The translations under genes and the position numbers were made by a program. This document shows, one piece after another, positions 51,144 through 59,284 of a DNA stretch of 64,000 nt. The DNA comes from Nocardioides alpinus. GTDB taxonomy: Bacteria; Actinomycetota; Actinomycetes; Propionibacteriales; Nocardioidaceae. The notes below the pieces were generated by a model. The model was given only the letters and a program-made list of their open reading frames with translations. It was not told the origin of the DNA and did not search any database. Numbering within the stretch: position 1 is the stretch's first letter; each line of letters begins with the position of its first letter. The stretch is taken from assembly GCF_900112035.1 (NCBI RefSeq), contig NZ_FOKC01000001.1:806001-870000 (forward strand), in the 5' to 3' direction.

Positions 51144-53732
51144 TCAGCTGGCGAGCAGGGTCAGCCCGTCCTCGCCCACGTCGACCGTGACCGTGCCACC
51201 GTCGACGACCTCACCACCGATCAGCTTGCGGGCCAGCGGGTCGCCGATGGCGCTCTGGATGAGGCGCCGCAGCGGACGGGCGCCGTACGCCGGGTCGTAG
51301 CCGGTCTCCGCCAGCCACGCCCGGGCCGCGTCGGTCACCGAGATGGTGATCCGCCGGACCGCGAGCCGCTGCCCGAGCAGCGCGAGCTGCAGGTCGACGA
51401 TGTGCGTGAGGTCCTCCTTGGACAGCGCGTCGAACATCACGACCTCGTCGAGCCGGTTGAGGAACTCGGGCTTGAAGTGCGCCCGCACCACACCCATCAC
51501 CGACTCCTTCTTGGCCAGCGGCTCGAGGATCGGGTCGACCAGGAAGTGGGATCCCAGGTTGGAGGTGAGGACCAGGAGCGTGTTGCGGAAGTCGACCGTG
51601 CGGCCCTGGCCGTCGGTCAGCCGGCCGTCGTCGAGCACCTGCAGGAGGATGTCGAAGACCTCCGGGTGCGCCTTCTCGACCTCGTCGAGCAGCACGACGC
51701 TGTAGGGGCGACGTCGTACGGCCTCGGTCAGCTGGCCGCCCTCGTCGTAGCCGACGTAGCCGGGGGGTGCGCCGACGAGCCGCGAGACCGAGTGCTTCTC
51801 GCTGTACTCGCTCATGTCGATGCGGACGATCGCCCGCTCGTCGTCGAAGAGGAAGTCGGCCAGCGCCTTGGCCAGCTCGGTCTTGCCGGTGCCGGTCGGG
51901 CCGAGGAAGAGGAACGACCCGGTCGGCCGGTTGGGGTCGGCGATCCCGGCGCGGGAGCGGCGTACGGCGTCGCTGACGGCGTTGACCGCGGCGGCCTGGC
52001 CGATCAGCCTCTCGCCGATCACCGACTCCATCTCGAGGAGCTTGGCGGTCTCCCCCTGCAGCATCTTGCCGGTGGGGATGCCGGTCCACGCCTCGACGAC
52101 GTCGGCGATCTGCTCGGCACCGACCTCGTCGCCGACGAGCGGCTCGAGGTCGACCTGCTCGGCTGCCTCCACCTCGGCGATCTGCTTCTCCAGCGCCGGG
52201 ATCTGGCCGTACTGGATCTCGCTCGCGCCGGCGAGGTCTCCCTCGCGCAGCTTCTTCTCGGCCTCGATCTTGAGCTGGTCGAGCTGGCGACGCAGCTCAC
52301 CCTCGCCCTGCAGCTGGTCCTTCTCGCGCTCCCACCGGCTCTCCAGCCCGCGCAGCTCCTCCTCCTTGTCGGCGAGGTCCTTGCGCAGGGTCGCGAGGCG
52401 GTCGACGGACGCGGCGTCGGTCTCCTTGGCCAGCGCGAACTCCTCCATCTTGAGCCGCTCGACCTGGCGCCGGAGCTGGTCGATCTCCTCGGGGCTCGAC
52501 TCGTGCTCCATCCGCAGCCGCGAGGAGGCCTCGTCGATGAGGTCGATCGCCTTGTCGGGGAGCTGGCGGCCGGTGATGTAGCGGTCGCTCAGCGTCGCGG
52601 CAGCCACGAGCGCGGCGTCGGTGATGCGTACGCCGTGGTGCGCCTCGTACTTCTCCTGGATGCCGCGCAGGATCTGGATGGTGTCCTCGACGCTCGGCTC
52701 GCCGACGAAGACCTGCTGGAAACGCCGCTCGAGCGCGGGGTCCTTCTCGATCCGCTCGCGGTACTCGTCCAGCGTCGTCGCGCCGATCATGTGCAGCTCG
52801 CCGCGCGCCAGCATCGGCTTGAGCATGTTGCCCGCGTCCATCGCGGAGTCGCCTCCGGCGCCCGCGCCGACGACCGTGTGCAGCTCGTCGATGAACGTGA
52901 TGACCTGCCCCCCGGCGTCCTTGATCTCCTCGAGGACGGCCTTGAGCCGCTCCTCGAACTCGCCGCGGTACTTCGCGCCGGCCACCATCGCGGCCAGGTC
53001 GAGGCTGAGCACCCGGCGCCCCTTGAGCGAGTCGGGCACGTCGCCGGCGACCACGCGCTGGGCGAGGCCCTCGACGACGGCGGTCTTGCCGACGCCGGGC
53101 TCGCCGATGAGGACGGGGTTGTTCTTGGTGCGGCGCGACAGCACCTGGATGACGCGGCGGATCTCGGCGTCGCGCCCGATGACGGGGTCGAGCCGACCGT
53201 CCTCGGCCGCCTGGGTGAGGTCGACGGAGTACTTCTCCAGCGACTCGTACGACGCCTCGGCCGCCTCGCTGGTCACCCGCCGGTTGCCGCGCACCGCGGT
53301 GATCGCCTCGCGCAGCCCGGACGCGGTGAGGCCGGCGTCGGTGAGCACCTTCTGGGCCGGCGACTCGACGGTCGCGATGGCCACGAGGAGGTGGTCGGTG
53401 GCGACGTAGTCGTCCTTCATCGAGCCGGCGAGGTCGAGCGACTGGGCCAGCACGCGGGTGAGCGACGCGGAGGCGCTGGGCTGCTGCACCGTGGAACCGG
53501 TGGCGCGGGGCAGGGCCTGCTGGGCGGCCTCGGCGGCTGCGAGGAGCACGGCCGCGTCCACGCCCGCCTTCATGACCATGCTGCGGCTAGTGCCGTCGTC
53601 CTGCCGGAGCAGCGCGACGAGGAGGTGGACGGGCTCGGTGTGGGTGTTGCCGCCCGTCGTGGCGGCAAGCTGGGCAGCCTCGATGACCTCGCGGCTGCGG
53701 GTGGTGAACTTCTCGGCACCGAACGTGCTCAA
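51144..53732 (-). CDS. clpB: ATP-dependent chaperone ClpB
   Basis: The 862-residue AAA+ disaggregase works with DnaK to dissolve protein aggregates. An N-domain (1-145) is followed by NBD1 with Walker A GEPGVGKT (210-217) and Walker [14 protein letters not shown] coiled-coil M-domain lies at about 405-520 ([18 protein letters not shown]). NBD2 has [12 protein letters not shown] near residue 606 and [15 protein letters not shown]. Translation starts at TTG 53732, with a strong AAGGAG five bases upstream. A HAIR element at 53824-53846 places it under HspR control with the dnaK operon. Confidence 0.96.
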   Translation of the reverse strand: MSTFGAEKFTTRSREVIEAAQLAATTGGNTHTEPVHLLVALLRQDDGTSRSMVMKAGVDAAVLLAAAEAAQQALPRATGSTVQQPSASASLTRVLAQSLDLAGSMKDDYVATDHLLVAIATVESPAQKVLTDAGLTASGLREAITAVRGNRRVTSEAAEASYESLEKYSVDLTQAAEDGRLDPVIGRDAEIRRVIQVLSRRTKNNPVLIGEPGVGKTAVVEGLAQRVVAGDVPDSLKGRRVLSLDLAAMVAGAKYRGEFEERLKAVLEEIKDAGGQVITFIDELHTVVGAGAGGDSAMDAGNMLKPMLARGELHMIGATTLDEYRERIEKDPALERRFQQVFVGEPSVEDTIQILRGIQEKYEAHHGVRITDAALVAAATLSDRYITGRQLPDKAIDLIDEASSRLRMEHESSPEEIDQLRRQVERLKMEEFALAKETDAASVDRLATLRKDLADKEEELRGLESRWEREKDQLQGEGELRRQLDQLKIEAEKKLREGDLAGASEIQYGQIPALEKQIAEVEAAEQVDLEPLVGDEVGAEQIADVVEAWTGIPTGKMLQGETAKLLEMESVIGERLIGQAAAVNAVSDAVRRSRAGIADPNRPTGSFLFLGPTGTGKTELAKALADFLFDDERAIVRIDMSEYSEKHSVSRLVGAPPGYVGYDEGGQLTEAVRRRPYSVVLLDEVEKAHPEVFDILLQVLDDGRLTDGQGRTVDFRNTLLVLTSNLGSHFLVDPILEPLAKKESVMGVVRAHFKPEFLNRLDEVVMFDALSKEDLTHIVDLQLALLGQRLAVRRITISVTDAARAWLAETGYDPAYGARPLRRLIQSAIGDPLARKLIGGEVVDGGTVTVDVGEDGLTLLAS

Positions 53733-53823
53733 CTCTGCTCCTTCGTAGATGTCGCTGGTCGAGGAGGGCGCCCTGCGCCCGTCACGGGACCACTGTGGTC
53801 CCACTTGCCACAACGCGCCAGAA

Positions 53824-53846
53824 GTTGAGTCGATTCCCCTCAACTC
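53824..53846. promoter_or_regulatory. HAIR (HspR-binding) inverted repeat upstream of clpB
   Basis: AGTTGAG (53824-53830), nine bases, CTCAACT (53840-53846). The same arms and spacing, and the identical first twelve bases AGTTGAGTCGAT, occur upstream of dnaK (63580-63602). It matches the HAIR consensus CTTGAGT-N7-ACTCAAG known for HspR in actinobacteria, and hspR is encoded in this window. Confidence 0.85.
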
Positions 53847-53907
53847 TGACAAAGATTCCTCGGCCGACCTCCCCCACGCACGCCCTCGATCAGCGACACT
53901 GGCGTCC

Positions 53908-54702
53908 ATGCGTTCCGGGGGACGGCGCGGCATCGCCGCACTGCTGATGTGGGGTGCGCTCGGCCTGTCCGGATGCGGACAGCAGGAGTCGGCCGATGTC
54001 GCAGTGGGGACGGCGACCCCGACGCCCACCGGTCGGACCCCCAGCGCGACCGCGACCTACGAACCTCCGGAGCTCGACCGCACGGACCTGGACGCCCACC
54101 TCGCCGCACTCTCGCCCACCGACCGGGCGCTGGTCGATCACTACCTCGGCACCCCGCTCGGGGAGGGCACGTGGATCGTCGCTGCACCGATGACCGTCGC
54201 CGAGGCTCGGACCCGCCTGCTCGGACCGAGTCCGCGGCGGGCGACCGAGGCGGACGAGAGAGCGATGATGGACGCGTCGATCTCCGCGTACTCCTTCCTC
54301 CAGGTCGGCGACGGCGTGGTCGCCTTCGAGGACACGGGGTTCGCGGACCCTCCGAAGCGCCTGCTTGCCGAGCTGTCCCGCGACGGGGCCGTCAGCGCGG
54401 TCGCGACGGACAACATCGAGGCGATGACCCGCTTCGGCTACGCCCGCGACGGTGAGATCGTCTTCGACGCCTTCGAGTACGCCTTCGTCGACGACATCGA
54501 CGAGATCCCGGCCGAGGTGCGCGACCTCGCGCGGCTGGCGTGGGACGACCTCGAGGGGCCGATGGTCGAGACCGCCAGCTGGTTCGACGTCGCCATGGCC
54601 ATGAGCGAGAAGGTCACCGGCGTGCGCGCAAGGGCTTCGGTCTCGAACGTGGAGGACCTGTACGTCGTCCCGCTGCCGTGGGGCGTCATGGAGGACTACT
54701 GA
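53908..54702 (+). CDS. Lipoprotein, DUF6461-like
   Basis: A 264-residue lipoprotein. Its signal peptide has RSGGRRGIAALLMWGAL and lipobox LSGC (Cys about residue 23), followed by a Thr/Pro-rich linker. The globular part resembles DUF6461 proteins: GTWIVAAPMTVAEARTRLLG, VGDGVVAFEDTGF, NIEAMTRFGYARDGEIVFDAFE. Function unknown. ATG 53908 fits the signal peptide and stands seven bases after GACACT (53895-53900). Divergent from clpB, so HspR could also affect it; this is not shown. Confidence 0.85.
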   Translation: MRSGGRRGIAALLMWGALGLSGCGQQESADVAVGTATPTPTGRTPSATATYEPPELDRTDLDAHLAALSPTDRALVDHYLGTPLGEGTWIVAAPMTVAEARTRLLGPSPRRATEADERAMMDASISAYSFLQVGDGVVAFEDTGFADPPKRLLAELSRDGAVSAVATDNIEAMTRFGYARDGEIVFDAFEYAFVDDIDEIPAEVRDLARLAWDDLEGPMVETASWFDVAMAMSEKVTGVRARASVSNVEDLYVVPLPWGVMEDY

Positions 54703-54783
54703 CCAGGTCAGCCGATCCGGCTCCGCGCGGAAACTTTACTTCCCAGCTGTTTGATTCTCAGGACGCCGGGGCATTGTTGTTGT

Positions 54784-54882
54784 ATGACCAAGCTGATCGG
54801 CGACAACCGGGTGATCGTGGTCCTGTTCCTCGTGCTCGCCTACGTCAACGCCTACGCGATCACGGCCAACTGGTACCACTGA
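54784..54882 (+). CDS. 32-residue single-helix membrane peptide
   Basis: ATG 54784 to TGA 54882 encodes a peptide with a short polar N-terminus (MTKLIGDNR), one hydrophobic helix (VIVVLFLVLAYVNAYAI) and an aromatic end (TANWYH). It lies in an AT-richer gap between two genes. CATTGT (54772-54777) stands six bases before ATG, as in leaderless genes here. No homologue is known to me. The composition is that of a real small membrane protein rather than random high-GC translation, but evidence is limited. Confidence 0.5.
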   Translation: MTKLIGDNRVIVVLFLVLAYVNAYAITANWYH

Positions 54883-55008
54883 GCCTCGCGCCACTCCCCG
54901 CGTGACGACGCCGCGGGGATCCTGTCTGTCCACAGCCGGGGCCACCTGTCGTTCCCTGATGTCGGAGCGCCGTGCCATCGTGCGTGATCCACACGACGGG
55001 GAGGCACC

Positions 55009-55740
55009 GTGAACGACGACAAGCTGGCCAGGATCCGCAAGCTGCTCGCGCAGGCCGAGGATCCTGCCGCGACCGCGGCGGAGGCCGAGGCGTTCAACGC
55101 CAAGGCCGCGGAGCTCATGGCCCGCCACGGGATCGACGCCGCACTGCTGGCGGCCAGCGACCCCGGCCGCGAGGTCGTGGGCGACCTCGTCGTGGAGATG
55201 CTGGCCCCCTATGCCTACGAGAAGGCGTGCCTCGGCTCGGCCGTCGCACGCGGCCTCCGGTGCAGTGCCGTGCTCCGCACGAGCAGGGGCGGTGCGGGCA
55301 CCTCGCACACGCTGCACCTCTTCGGGCACACCAGTGACCTCGCGATGGCTGACCTGCTGCTCACCAGCCTGCTGGTGCAGGGCACCGGCGAGCTCGTACG
55401 CCGTCGCGTCCCGCCCGGCGAGCACGCGGCCGCCTGCCGCCGCACCTGGTGGCTCGGGTTCACCTCGGCCATCGCCGTCCGGCTGGCCGAGGCCGAGGCG
55501 GCAGCGGCCCGCGAGGCGGAGCCGTCCTTCGCCGCGGCCGGGTCCTCGGCTGCCCTGGTGCTCGCCGACCGCGCCGCCGTCGCCGAGCAGTCTGCGGCAG
55601 CGGCCTATCCCCACCTGCGCACCGCACCGACGCGCTACCTGTCCGGCGGCGGCGCCGATGCCGGCCGGGCAGCAGGCGAGCGGGCGGACCTGGGCCGGAC
55701 CACGCGCGTCGGGCGCTCCGAGCGGCGGAGCCTCGGCTGA
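55009..55740 (+). CDS. DUF2786 domain protein
   Basis: A 243-residue protein. Residues 3-45 are the DUF2786 motif (KLARIRKLLAQAEDPAATAAEAEAFNAKAAELMARHGID in outline), a helical region found in phage and bacterial proteins. A DUF7168-like middle follows (KACLGSAVARGLRCSAVL, HLFGHTSDLAMADLLLTSL), then an Ala-rich helix and a basic C-terminus. Function unknown; nucleic-acid association has been suggested from context in other genomes. GTG 55009 has GGGAGG four bases upstream. Confidence 0.85.
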   Translation: MNDDKLARIRKLLAQAEDPAATAAEAEAFNAKAAELMARHGIDAALLAASDPGREVVGDLVVEMLAPYAYEKACLGSAVARGLRCSAVLRTSRGGAGTSHTLHLFGHTSDLAMADLLLTSLLVQGTGELVRRRVPPGEHAAACRRTWWLGFTSAIAVRLAEAEAAAAREAEPSFAAAGSSAALVLADRAAVAEQSAAAAYPHLRTAPTRYLSGGGADAGRAAGERADLGRTTRVGRSERRSLG

Positions 55741-55810
55741 TCCTCGGCTGATCCTCGACCGAGAGGGCCGGAGGTCGGGGGCGTACGACAGGCCCTGAGA
55801 GGGTGGAGCC

Positions 55811-56596
55811 GTGACACTTCCGGCGCTGCGGTCCGACTGCTCCTCGTGCTTCGGCCTGTGCTGCGTGCTGCTCCCCTTCTCCGCGGTCTCGGGCTTCGGG
55901 GTCGACAAGCCGGGCGGGCGGCCCTGCCTCAACCTCCTCGACGACGACCGGTGCGGCATCCACACGACCCTGCGCGAGGACGGATGGCCCGGGTGCACCG
56001 TCTTCGAGTGCTTCGGAGCCGGGCAGCAGGTCTCCCAGGTCACCTACGCCGGCGTCTCGTGGCGCGAGCAGGACAACCTCGGCGAGATGGGCGCCGTGCT
56101 GTCGGTGATGCGGCAGCTGCACGAGATGCTGGTCCACCTCACCGAGGTCGAGCGGCGCTCCCCCGATCCCGCGGCACGCGCGGCCCTCGCCGAGATCGAG
56201 GAGCTCGTCGGCAAGGACCCCGAGGCGCTCCTGACCCACGACCTCGACGGTCTCCACGAGAACGTCGGCCGCATGCTGGGCGACGCCAGCGCCCGCCTGC
56301 GCCGAGCGTGGCCCGCTGCGGCGGACCGCTCGCGCCAGGACCTCGCCGGACAGCGGCTCTCCGGCGACCTGCGCGGATCCTCGCTGCGCGGGGCGACCCT
56401 GATCCGGACCGACCTGCGCGACGCGGACCTGCGCGAGGCCGACCTGCTGGGCGCCGACCTCCGCGACGCCGACCTCCGCGGGAGCGACCTCTCCACCGCG
56501 CTGTTCCTCACCCAGCCGCAGGTCAACAGTGCGACCGGCTCCGGCGCCACCCGGCTCCCCGAAGGACTGGCGCGGCCGGGCCACTGGGTCGGCTGA
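55811..56596 (+). CDS. Cysteine-cluster protein fused to pentapeptide repeats
   Basis: A 261-residue protein. The N-terminal 65 residues hold a cysteine cluster (DCSSCFGLCC, then CLNL, RCGIH, GCTVFECFG), reminiscent of YkgJ-type CxxCxxCC metal-binding proteins. A helical middle (about 85-170) follows. The C-terminal 65 residues are pentapeptide repeats of the A(D/N)Lxx type (LRGATLIRTDLRDADLREAD, then LLGADLRDADLRGSDL), forming a short right-handed beta-helix. Function unknown. GAGGGT lies six bases before GTG 55811. It is transcribed independently of its convergent neighbour. Confidence 0.85.
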   Translation: MTLPALRSDCSSCFGLCCVLLPFSAVSGFGVDKPGGRPCLNLLDDDRCGIHTTLREDGWPGCTVFECFGAGQQVSQVTYAGVSWREQDNLGEMGAVLSVMRQLHEMLVHLTEVERRSPDPAARAALAEIEELVGKDPEALLTHDLDGLHENVGRMLGDASARLRRAWPAAADRSRQDLAGQRLSGDLRGSSLRGATLIRTDLRDADLREADLLGADLRDADLRGSDLSTALFLTQPQVNSATGSGATRLPEGLARPGHWVG

Positions 56597-56606
56597 CGGG
56601 CGGCGA

Positions 56607-57311
56607 TCAGCCGAGGTCGGCCCATGCGTGGTCGGTGAACGGGTTGTCGCAGAACAGCACCGACCAGTGGGCGCACCCGATGTCCTCGTCGATCAGGTCG
56701 CCCGAGCCCTCGACGACGACCACCCACGTGGAGTCGAGCGAGAGGGGGTCGTCATCACCCTCGACCGTGCGGACCTTGCTGCCGTACGACGCCCAGCCAC
56801 CGCACGTGCTGTCGGGCGCCCGCCCGGCCAGGGCGAGGGACACGCCCTGCCCCTGGGCGTCGGTCCCGGGCCGGGGCGTCCCGCGGCCGAGCGTTCCGAG
56901 CTCTGCGCAGCCCGGGGCGTCGACGCTGTGGTCGGGCGGCACGACCGGCAGCAGGGCGCGACCGGCATCTGCGGACTCCACCTGCCACGCGGTCACCGTG
57001 CGGAGGCTGCACCGCTCGCGGTAGTTGTTGACCATCCAGCCGGAGTCGTCGCTGTCGAAGGCGCAGACCTGCTCGATCCGGGCCCGGTCCGGCTGCCGCC
57101 CGGCGATGTCACCCAGCGCGGCCTGCCGCTCCCGGAGGTCCGGCAACAACGGCGTCGCCTGGTCGGCGAACGCGTCGGCCAGCTCGCCACGCTGCTGCCA
57201 CCCGCGCGCCATGGCCGTGAGGTTGACGGCGAGGTAGACGAGGACGACGAGGGCGAGGAGCCCGCCGACGAGCTTGGTCATCCCGGACAGGACACGCATG
57301 GCGGTGGTCAT
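56607..57311 (-). CDS. Membrane-anchored extracytoplasmic protein of unknown function
   Basis: A 234-residue protein with an N-terminal membrane anchor (residues 13-33, LVGGLLALVVLVYLAVNLTAM) and an external domain of about 200 residues containing six scattered cysteines (VCAF, ERCSL, PGCAELG, STCGGW, IGCAHW, LFCDN) that could form disulfides. No known domain is recognised. Convergent with the pentapeptide-repeat gene, 10 bp apart. Confidence 0.78.
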   Translation of the reverse strand: MTTAMRVLSGMTKLVGGLLALVVLVYLAVNLTAMARGWQQRGELADAFADQATPLLPDLRERQAALGDIAGRQPDRARIEQVCAFDSDDSGWMVNNYRERCSLRTVTAWQVESADAGRALLPVVPPDHSVDAPGCAELGTLGRGTPRPGTDAQGQGVSLALAGRAPDSTCGGWASYGSKVRTVEGDDDPLSLDSTWVVVVEGSGDLIDEDIGCAHWSVLFCDNPFTDHAWADLG

Positions 57312-57396
57312 GCCCCGATCGTCGCCAGACCAACCCCCGACCCACGACCTGCTGCGTACTCAGGTCCTGCGCCGCGGTCCGACCCTGACCGCAGGA

Positions 57397-57654
57397 TCAG
57401 GAGTAGCGGTGGCTCTTGGCGGAGTGGCCGCGCTCGCGCGTGCACGTGCGACCGCTCATGTTGCGGTGACCGCACAGCTCGTCGGTGTCCGCGGACGCGT
57501 CGACGCTCGCAGGCTGGGCAGCACGGGCGGCCGCCGGAGTCGCAGGCGCCACGGGCGCCTTGGCGGCCGGTCGGGCCGGGGCGCCGGCTGCGCGCTTCTG
57601 GGCGTCGGCGTACTTGGCCTCGCGCATCGCCCGCAGGTTGTCCATCTTGCTCAT
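57397..57654 (-). CDS. Small Ala/Pro-rich protein with Cys/His C-terminal motif
   Basis: An 85-residue protein in three parts: a basic helical start (MSKMDNLRAMREAKYADAQK), a low-complexity Ala/Pro linker, and a compact tail CGHRNMSGRTCTRERGHSAK with two Cys and two His in C-x-H...C-x(5)-H order, resembling a tiny metal-binding module. It lies 70 bp downstream of the reverse transcriptase gene on the same strand. It could be part of that unit, or an unrelated housekeeping gene of actinobacteria. Function unknown. Confidence 0.75.
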   Translation of the reverse strand: MSKMDNLRAMREAKYADAQKRAAGAPARPAAKAPVAPATPAAARAAQPASVDASADTDELCGHRNMSGRTCTRERGHSAKSHRYS

Positions 57655-57724
57655 CGCTTGCTCACACCCAGAACCTACGCGCTCGCTCCGACACCGGGCG
57701 GAGGCGGGCACGCGACACCCGCTG

Positions 57725-59035
57725 TCATCGACTCCAGTCGACGGCGTCGTGGACGGCGCGCAGCCGGGCTCCGCGCACCGGATCGTGCTGGGCGACCCAC
57801 GCGATCCGGCCGCGCAGGTGCTCCTCCCAGGCCGGGACGTCGTCGCGGTTCTGGCTGCTGGGCCCGTGGGTCCGGCAGTTGTGCAGGATCGCGCGCAGGA
57901 GGTCGACCTCGCCCCGCGCGACGCGCGGCTCGTCGTTGACGACCAGGCCGGCGAGGCGCTGTCGACCCGCACGCGGCATCACACCCGTCTTGCGGGCGTT
58001 GAGACCGAAGCCCTCGTCGCGCACGATCAGCCCGATCGCATCGATCAGGCGCGAGGTGCCCCTGCCCCACCCCGCATCGCCCGAGAACGCCAGGTCGTCG
58101 GCGTACCTCGTGTAGCGCCCACCCCACGACTGCGCCAGCGCGGTGAGGCGTACGTCGAGGCGGAACGCCGCGAGGTTGGCCATCGCCGGCGAGGTCGGCG
58201 CGCCCTGCGGGAGGTGAGGTGCGGCCAGCCGTCGCCCCAGTCGCCAGTGGGCGTCGAGCAGTCCGTCGTCGGTGGGCGCGGGCACGGCGCGCCACGCGGA
58301 GCGGGGCAGGACGCACGTCACCAGGCCGGCCAGGCAGTGCGCCACCGGTTCGGGATAGCCGGCCGTGCGCCAGATGCCGTAGACCCGGGAGACGGTCACA
58401 CTGGCGAAGAACGCCTCGAGGTCCAGGCGCAGCACGAGAGGCCGCCCGGCGTGCGGAGCGGCGTAGGACCGCACCGAGCCACCCGACCTGAAGCCCCGGG
58501 CCGCCTCGTGCGGCGGGATCAACCCAGCGACCTCGTCGAGCAGGCGGCGCTGGATCACCTTGAGCCGTGGCTTGGGCGCCTCGAGGACCCGGACGGCACC
58601 GCTCGGGGCCGGGCGATGGCTGACGCGGTAGTGCTGGAGCGGTGCGTCGGACGCGCTGCGGGCCAGTCGCCGGGGATCGGCGAACCAGTCGAGATCGGTG
58701 TGGCTGACGTCGAGGAAGGTCGCGACGTCGTCGAGGCGGTCGAGGACCGGGAGGCGCCACCGGTTGGCCACCATCTGCGTCCGGGCCACGGGATGGACCA
58801 CAGGGCCTGCCTGCCCCGCCCGGGTCGCGGCGGGGCAGGCGGCGATGTTGGCGGCGAGCTCCCGAGGGCGGTCTGCGGGAGCACGGGGATAGAGCTCGAG
58901 CACCTGCCGCACCAGCGGCGTCAGCCACGCGGGGCGCCGGCCGAGCACGGTGCGCCCGCTCGCCACCAGGGCGGGCTGCGTCCACTCGTCGGCGAGGAAG
59001 CCGGATGCCAGGGCCCGCGCCAGGTCCGCCCTCAT
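57725..59035 (-). CDS. Retron-type reverse transcriptase with N-terminal extension
   Basis: A 436-residue RNA-directed DNA polymerase. RT motifs in order: IQRRLLDEV, GFRSGGS, RLDLEAFFASV (catalytic Asp205), LPQGAPTSP (275-283), YTRYADDLAFSG (YADD 311-314), GFGLNARKT, and QRLAGLVVN (359-367). The order and wording are closest to retron RTs such as myxobacterial Mx162. The retron signatures are altered: YAAPH (191-195) stands where NAxxH is expected and LAG (361-363) where VTG is expected. The first 120 residues are an unassigned helical region. No maturase or endonuclease domain is present. ATG 59035 fits the domain start; a structured non-coding region precedes it. Confidence 0.92.
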   Translation of the reverse strand: MRADLARALASGFLADEWTQPALVASGRTVLGRRPAWLTPLVRQVLELYPRAPADRPRELAANIAACPAATRAGQAGPVVHPVARTQMVANRWRLPVLDRLDDVATFLDVSHTDLDWFADPRRLARSASDAPLQHYRVSHRPAPSGAVRVLEAPKPRLKVIQRRLLDEVAGLIPPHEAARGFRSGGSVRSYAAPHAGRPLVLRLDLEAFFASVTVSRVYGIWRTAGYPEPVAHCLAGLVTCVLPRSAWRAVPAPTDDGLLDAHWRLGRRLAAPHLPQGAPTSPAMANLAAFRLDVRLTALAQSWGGRYTRYADDLAFSGDAGWGRGTSRLIDAIGLIVRDEGFGLNARKTGVMPRAGRQRLAGLVVNDEPRVARGEVDLLRAILHNCRTHGPSSQNRDDVPAWEEHLRGRIAWVAQHDPVRGARLRAVHDAVDWSR

Positions 59036-59062
59036 CCGGTCGCGGACGCAGCGATGGCGGTG

Positions 59063-59237
59063 GTGTGCGGCAGCGCAGCTCGACCTGTCCCGTCGTGCGC
59101 GCGATGACCTGCAGCGGAGCGCAGCGAGTCGCGCGCGGTGCAGTGCCCGAACGTTCCGGTGGTCCCCGGGGTAGCCCCGGAGAAGCGAACCGGTGACGCG
59201 CACCGGTTCACCGTCTCGAGAAAGCGCTGTCGCACAC
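59063..59237 (-). ncRNA. Candidate retron msr-msd non-coding RNA
   Basis: Upstream of the reverse transcriptase, the minus-strand sequence 59237-59216 (a1) is complementary to 59083-59063 (a2): 7 + 6 + 4 base pairs separated by an A-C mismatch and a 3/4-nt internal loop. Between them, 5' to 3', lie a 9-bp hairpin with 5-nt loop (59209-59187), a 6-bp GC hairpin with 3-nt loop (59180-59166), and a longer segment with an 8-bp stem (59136-59129 with 59104-59097). This order, paired ends then short stem-loops then a long stem before the RT gene, is that of retron ncRNAs. Prediction by eye only. Confidence 0.6.
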
Positions 59238-59284
59238 GGCGCACGATAACCGCACGCGCCGACAACAGGTGCCGCCCGGAGCCG

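Noticed and set aside
50268..53828. Very long plus-strand open frame (over 1100 codons) opposite clpB
   Set aside because: It is the antisense shadow of clpB in GC-rich DNA; the translation is Arg/Gly/Val/Leu-rich with no domain, while the minus strand encodes intact ClpB.
57725..59035. Group II intron maturase
   Set aside because: No maturase X or HNH endonuclease domain, and no domain V-like hairpin or intron boundaries; flanking hspR is intact.
59105..59128. CTCGCTGCGCTC-like string inside the candidate msd as a copy of the 3427-3612 repeat
   Set aside because: Only a short low-complexity part is shared; the diagnostic CCGCTGGTTGAGCAG and TTTCGACAC arms are absent.
57725..59237. Diversity-generating retroelement
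   Set aside because: No template/variable repeat pair with adenine-specific differences and no Avd-like or C-type-lectin target gene was seen nearby.
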